A DNA stretch of 64,000 bases from Streptomyces sp. F001 (lineage in GTDB: Bacteria > Actinomycetota > Actinomycetes > Streptomycetales > Streptomycetaceae): positions 310,001 to 374,000 of the forward strand of contig NZ_QZWF01000001.1 in NCBI RefSeq assembly GCF_004187715.1, given 5' to 3'. A model generated the notes under the pieces. It saw only the letters and a list, made by a program, of their open reading frames with translations. It ran no database searches and was not told where the DNA came from. Positions 60,110-64,000 of the stretch are shown here, in pieces (position 1 is the first letter of the stretch; every line of letters starts with the position of its first letter). The position numbers were made by a program, and so were the translations under genes.

Positions 60110-60331
60110 ATATCCCTGCGGGGACGCCCGTTCCGGGCTGAAAGTCGGGGGTGGCTGTCCGCTGACGCCGGAAACCCTGTGGTCGTCGAGGCCGTCGTCC
60201 GGCCGGGCGCTGGGGGCCGTGCATCGGGAGCTTCAGTGTGGCTTCGAGCACGCGGATTAGAGTCCGCTTCTTCCCATACGGTTCCTGCGGGCAGCCGCCT
60301 GTTCACCCTCGATCGCAGGGGGAGGTGCCGG
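60110..60331 (+). ncRNA. Candidate bridge RNA region of the IS110 element
   Basis: IS110-group elements encode a structured bridge RNA in the non-coding stretch just upstream of the recombinase gene (established for this family). This 222-bp region has no gene and contains inverted repeats such as GCCCG-TTC-CGGGC near 60129 and GCGGA-TTAGAG-TCCGC at 60252-60267. The loop of the latter includes part of CGGATTAGAG, repeated at the element's right end, as expected if the loop guides donor recognition. Exact ends and fold are not determined, and part of the region could be host DNA. Confidence 0.4.
60253..60262 (+). repeat. Ten-base repeat CGGATTAGAG upstream of the IS110 gene
   Basis: It is identical to 61675-61684 beyond the 3' end of the IS110 gene. 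It forms part of a short hairpin here. Either it is a donor guide or a flanking direct repeat. Confidence 0.55.
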
Positions 60332-61600
60332 GTGTTACAGGAGGCACAGGACCACGAGGAGATCGTCGAGCGGGTCGCGGCGCTGGACATCGGCAAGAGC
60401 TTCCTGGTGTGCCGCGCGCGCATCCCGCATGAGGCCCGCCCGGGTCGGCGGATGCAGGAGGTGCAGACCCATCCCACGATGACGCGCTCGTTGCCGGCCA
60501 TGGCCGACCATCCGAGGTGCCTGGGGGTGACCCGGGTGGTGATGGAGGCCACCAGCGATTACTGGAAGCCGGTCTTCCATGTGCTGGAGGCTGCCGGGTT
60601 CGAGACCTGGCTGGTCAACGCCCGGGACGTGAAGCACCTGCCGGGCCGGCCCACGACCGACAGGCTGGATGCGGTCTGGTTGTGCAAGGTCGCCGAGCGG
60701 CAGATGATCCGCCCCGGTTTCGTGCCCCCGCCCGAGATTCGCCGTCTGCGGGACGTCACTCGCTACCGCACCGATCTGATCGGGGTCCGCAGGGCGGAGA
60801 AGAACCGGGTGGAGAAGCTGCTGGAGGACGCTCAGATCAAGCTGAGCGTGGTGGCGTCCGACATCTTCGGCGTCTCGGGGCGGGCGATGATGGCTGCGCT
60901 GCTGGCTGGGGAGCGCGATGCGAAGGTGCTGGCCCAGCTGGCCCGTTCCCGCATGCGCGGCAAGATTGCGGCTCTGGAGGAGGCGTTCACCGGGCACTTC
61001 ACCGACCACCACGCGTTCCTGCTGGGCAGGATGCTGGAGAGGATCGACGCCATCGACGCCGACATCGCCGCACTCGATGCGAAGATCGAGGAGATGGCCG
61101 CCCCTTTTGTCACCGCGATCGAGCGGCTCGATGAGATCCCAGGGATCGGCCCGACCGCGGCTGCGGTCATCGTCGCCGAGACCGGCCTGGACATGGACCG
61201 CTTCCCCACCCCCGGCCATCTGGCCTCCTGGGCGAAGTTCGCCCCGGGGGTGAAGGAGTCGGCCGGAAAGAAGAAAGACAAAGGCGCCACCGGACACGGC
61301 AACCGCTACCTGGCCAGAACCCTCGGCGAAGCCGCTGTTGCCTGCGCCCGCACCGACACCTTCCTCGGCGAGCGCTACCGCCGGATCGCCCGCCATCGCG
61401 GCAAGAAGAAGACCATCGTCGCGGTCGGCCGCTCGCTCCTGGTGGTCATCTGGCACCTGCTCAACAACCCCGACGCCCGCTTCCACGACCTCGGCCCGGA
61501 CTACTACACCCGCCGCCTCGACCCCGAACGCCGCAAACGCAGCCACATCCACCAGCTCGAAGCACTCGGCTCCAAGTTCGGCCTCGAACCCGCAGCCTGA
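60332..61600 (+). CDS. IS110-family transposase (DEDD recombinase)
   Basis: The 422-residue recombinase has an N-terminal RuvC-like DEDD domain with ALDIGKSFLVC (Asp), TRVVMEATSDYWKPVFHVLE (Glu) and RPTTDRLDAVWL (Asp-Asp). A C-terminal Tnp20 domain has IPGIGPTAAAVIVAETG, FPTPGHLASWAKFAPG and GNRYLARTLGEAAVACA with the expected Ser region. GTG at 60332, preceded by GGGGGAGG, is the start. Codon 2 is TTA (60335-60337), so translation probably needs bldA tRNA. Confidence 0.93.
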   Translation: MLQEAQDHEEIVERVAALDIGKSFLVCRARIPHEARPGRRMQEVQTHPTMTRSLPAMADHPRCLGVTRVVMEATSDYWKPVFHVLEAAGFETWLVNARDVKHLPGRPTTDRLDAVWLCKVAERQMIRPGFVPPPEIRRLRDVTRYRTDLIGVRRAEKNRVEKLLEDAQIKLSVVASDIFGVSGRAMMAALLAGERDAKVLAQLARSRMRGKIAALEEAFTGHFTDHHAFLLGRMLERIDAIDADIAALDAKIEEMAAPFVTAIERLDEIPGIGPTAAAVIVAETGLDMDRFPTPGHLASWAKFAPGVKESAGKKKDKGATGHGNRYLARTLGEAAVACARTDTFLGERYRRIARHRGKKKTIVAVGRSLLVVIWHLLNNPDARFHDLGPDYYTRRLDPERRKRSHIHQLEALGSKFGLEPAA

Positions 61601-61674
61601 GCCCGCCGACACGACACCCGGCCTCGCTACCGCTCGGCCGGGTGCTGCCGCCTGCCCACCGACGCTTCGATTTT

Positions 61675-61684
61675 CGGATTAGAG
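61675..61684 (+). repeat. Ten-base repeat CGGATTAGAG at the putative IS110 right end
   Basis: It is the second copy of the repeat at 60253-60262, 75 bp past the transposase stop codon and 38 bp from the P-type ATPase stop codon. The IS110 right end is probably near here. Confidence 0.5.
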
Positions 61685-61721
61685 AGCGGCTCCACTTCGT
61701 CCGGTTCGGCCGCGTCGCTGG

Positions 61722-64000
61722 TCAGTGGCTCAGCCGGACGACCGCTCGCTCCAGCGGGGGCAGCGCCCGCTGGCCGGTCACCGCCAGGGCGATCGCCGCC
61801 AGCACACCGGCCCAGGCGAACGGGCCGAGCGGCGTGCAGCCGAAGGCCTGGCTGAGACCCGGCGTCTCGACCAGGGCGACCAGGGCGGCGGCGGAGCCGA
61901 ACACGGTGACGCGGACCAGTGGACTGTCGCGGCGGTCGGCGAGGGTCTGGGCGAGCTGGCTGCCGACCACGGCGCACAGGGCCATCGTGGTCGTCCGGCG
62001 GGCCGAGCCCGGCGTGAAGCGGCCGATCAGCCAGGCCGTGACCGCGCCGAGAGACGTGGTCAGTGCGCGGTGCCGGATCTGCCGCATCAGCGGGCTGCCG
62101 AGCAGCGTCGTCCCCAACGGCCGGCTGCCGGCGCTCGCGTCCTCGGCCGGGTCCTGCTGCGGCGTGACCGCCACGGCCATCGCCGGGAACAGGTCCGTGA
62201 ACAGGTTCACCAGCAGCATCTGACGGGTCGACAGCGGCGCCGCCCCCTGGAGGAGGGTGCCCAGGATGCCGAAGCCGACCTCGCCCGCGTTGCCGCCGAT
62301 CAGGATGGCGACGGCATCGGCGACGCTGTGCCACAGGGCGCGGCCCTCGGCGACGGCCTCGACGAGGACGGTGAGGTCTCCGTTGGTGAGCACCAGGTCG
62401 GCGGCGTTGCGGGCGGCTGCCGAGCCGCGGGCGCTGATCCCGACGCCGATGTCGGCGGCGCGGATCGCGGCGGCGTCGTTGGCGCCGTCGCCGACCATCC
62501 CGACGACTCGGCCGGCGTCCATCAGCGCCTCGACGACCTGGAGCTTCTGCTCGGGCGCGACCCGGGCCACGACGCCCACGTCGTGCAGCATGCGGGAGCG
62601 TTCCGAGCGGTCGGCGGCGGCCAGTTCGTCGCCGGTGATCACGGCCGTGTCCTCGGGCCAGCCCAGGTCGAGGGCGATCGCCCGGGCGGTCTGTGGGTGG
62701 TCGCCGGTCAGCATCACCGGTCGTACGCCCGCCTCGCGCAGCCCGTGCACGAGCGCCGTGGACGTCTCGCGCGGTACGTCGGCCAGCGCGAGCAGTCCGG
62801 TGAACTCCAGCTTCTCCAGGGGGGCTTCGCACGCTTCGGTGTCCTTCTCGTCCTCGGCCAGGTGCCGCCTGGCGACCGCGAGGACCCGCAGCCCGTCGCG
62901 GGCCAGCTCCTGGGCCTTGCCGGAGGCGTGGTCGGGGACGTCGCGGCAGGCGGGCAGCACGATCTCCGGCGCGCCCTTGACGACGAGCGTGCGCTCACCG
63001 TCCGCCGCGTGGCCCACGGCGCCGGCGTAGCCCCGGCCGGCCTCGAACGGCCTGCCCTCGGTCTGGACCCACTCGGGGTCGCGCGGCGCCGCATCCAGGA
63101 CTGCCTCGTCGGTGGCGTGCACCGGCCGGTCGGGCCCCTCCTCGGGCTGGGGGCAGGCGCGCACCGCGACCCGCATCGTGACCGAGTCCGCGGCCTCGTC
63201 CGGCGTACGGACCGCACCGTCCACGTCGGTCACGCGGACCAGGCGCAACTTGTTCTCGGTGAGGGTGCCGGTCTTGTCGAAGCAGACCGTGTCCATCCGG
63301 CCGAGAGCCTCCAGCGTGCGCGGAGCACGGACCAGGACGCCATGTTGGCTGAGCCGGCGGGCGGCCGCCAGCTGCGCGACCGTGGCCACCAGGGGCAGTC
63401 CCTCGGGAACGGCGGCCACCGCCACCGCGACACCGCCGCTGACGGCCTGGCGTATCGGTGCGCCGCGCACCAGCGACAGGCCGGTCACCGCGGCGCCGCC
63501 TGCCATGGTCAACGGCAGGGCCTTGCGGGTGAGTTCCTGCAGCCGGGCCTGGACGCCGGCGGCGGGGGGTGTGCGGGCGGCGAGGTGGACGGCGCGGGCC
63601 GCCTCGGTGCGGTCGCCGGTCTCCACGACGACGGCCCTGGCCTGTCCGGCGACGACGGTCGTGCCCTCGAACACCATGCAGCGGCGGTCGGCCACCGCGG
63701 CGCGCGGGGTCGGCTCCGTCTGCTTGTTCACCGGCAGGGACTCGCCGGTCAGCGCCGACTCGTCGACCTCCAGGCCGTCCTCCCACAGCAGACGTGCGTC
63801 GGCCGGTACGACATCGTCGACCGCGAGCTCGATCACATCACCGGGCGTCAGCCGGGTGGCATCCACCGTGCGGGGCCCGGCCGAGGCGTCCTCGGCGGTG
63901 ACGCGGGCCTTCTGCTTCTGCTCCGCGAGCAGCCCGGACAGCGCCCGCTCGGCCCGCAGCCGCTGCACCCCGCCGAGCAGCGCGTTCAGATCGAGGGCGC
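61722..64000 (-). CDS. Cation-transporting P-type ATPase (P2-like), partial, N-terminus beyond right edge
   Basis: About 759 C-terminal residues are visible. In order: actuator motif TGESLPV, transmembrane motif VAAVPEGLPLVATVAQL, phosphorylation site CFDKTGTLTENKL, nucleotide domain VVKGAPEI, hinge MLTGDHPQTA and MVGDGANDAAAIRAADIGVGI, then C-terminal helices. PEGLP and the layout point to a P2-type (Ca2+ or other cation) pump, resembling large actinobacterial CtpI/CtpF proteins. CtpF belongs to the DosR regulon in M. tuberculosis, but no such box can be judged here since the promoter is out of view. The frame stays open to the window edge. Confidence 0.93.
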   Translation of the reverse strand, partial: ALDLNALLGGVQRLRAERALSGLLAEQKQKARVTAEDASAGPRTVDATRLTPGDVIELAVDDVVPADARLLWEDGLEVDESALTGESLPVNKQTEPTPRAAVADRRCMVFEGTTVVAGQARAVVVETGDRTEAARAVHLAARTPPAAGVQARLQELTRKALPLTMAGGAAVTGLSLVRGAPIRQAVSGGVAVAVAAVPEGLPLVATVAQLAAARRLSQHGVLVRAPRTLEALGRMDTVCFDKTGTLTENKLRLVRVTDVDGAVRTPDEAADSVTMRVAVRACPQPEEGPDRPVHATDEAVLDAAPRDPEWVQTEGRPFEAGRGYAGAVGHAADGERTLVVKGAPEIVLPACRDVPDHASGKAQELARDGLRVLAVARRHLAEDEKDTEACEAPLEKLEFTGLLALADVPRETSTALVHGLREAGVRPVMLTGDHPQTARAIALDLGWPEDTAVITGDELAAADRSERSRMLHDVGVVARVAPEQKLQVVEALMDAGRVVGMVGDGANDAAAIRAADIGVGISARGSAAARNAADLVLTNGDLTVLVEAVAEGRALWHSVADAVAILIGGNAGEVGFGILGTLLQGAAPLSTRQMLLVNLFTDLFPAMAVAVTPQQDPAEDASAGSRPLGTTLLGSPLMRQIRHRALTTSLGAVTAWLIGRFTPGSARRTTTMALCAVVGSQLAQTLADRRDSPLVRVTVFGSAAALVALVETPGLSQAFGCTPLGPFAWAGVLAAIALAVTGQRALPPLERAVVRLSH

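Noticed and set aside
1..64000. Biosynthetic gene cluster, phage-defence system or prophage
   Set aside because: No PKS, NRPS, terpene synthase, restriction, toxin-antitoxin or phage structural genes were recognised; the only phage-like trace is the integrase fragment at 15.2-15.7 kb.

Overview
The window is high-GC actinobacterial chromosome, almost certainly Streptomyces. The signs are GTG starts with strong purine-rich ribosome binding sites, near-absence of the TTA codon, families largely confined to streptomycetes (DUF6332, DUF6214, DUF6421, DUF6986), a mycothiol-dependent MDMPI enzyme and a deazaflavin (F420)-type oxidoreductase. No rRNA, tRNA or CRISPR array was seen.

Region 1 (1-16.7 kb) is an anaerobic-survival / nitrate-respiration island. 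It holds narG and narH (cut by the left edge), a stand-alone cyclic-nucleotide-binding protein, an orphan response regulator very like DevR/DosR and OsdR, a phosphoketolase, a broken narK, a small unknown gene, a flavohemoprotein, a universal-stress-protein remnant and an XRE-PNPOx fusion. Dyads of the type GGGCCGATCGGCCC or GGACTTTCGACCC lie upstream of most of these genes, so the island looks like one OsdR-type regulon encoded beside its regulator. Inserted in it are an ABC-F ribosome-protection gene behind a seven-codon leader peptide, a phosphotransferase and an integrase remnant.

Region 2 (16.8-33.6 kb) is mixed metabolism and regulation: MDMPI enzyme, divergent MarR/MFS exporter, a two-component system, a TetR/Ddn-like pair separated by an array of about seven identical operators, geranylgeranyl-reductase-like oxidoreductase, dipeptidase, TmrB-like kinase fused to NUDIX, ROK kinase/LacI divergon, DUF6986 aldolase-like protein and a secreted EEP-family protein whose signal peptide carries a TTA codon.

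Region 3 (33.6-41.9 kb) looks like core chromosome: etfB-etfA, flavin reductase, membrane thioredoxin next to a collapsed DUF4395 pseudogene, acyltransferase, transglutaminase-like protein and a DUF6421 - SDR - threonine aldolase run. An intact IS630-family element (42103-43361) with a -1 programmed frameshift follows.

Region 4 (43.4-58.4 kb) carries small enzymes and regulators: GDPD, GNAT, two VOC proteins, FUSC-MarR operon, DUF5134, M56 peptidase, PAP2, HAD, TetR, a secreted LVIVD-repeat protein divergent from a DUF305 lipoprotein, DUF6214, ferredoxin-NADP reductase and an NCS2 purine/uracil permease.

Region 5 (58.4-64 kb) is an insertion-sequence junction. An IS1182-like element sits exactly on the stop codon of the permease with a CTAG duplication, then comes an IS110 element with a structured upstream non-coding region, then a P-type ATPase running off the right edge. 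All three transposases carry a TTA codon, so transposition may depend on the bldA tRNA.
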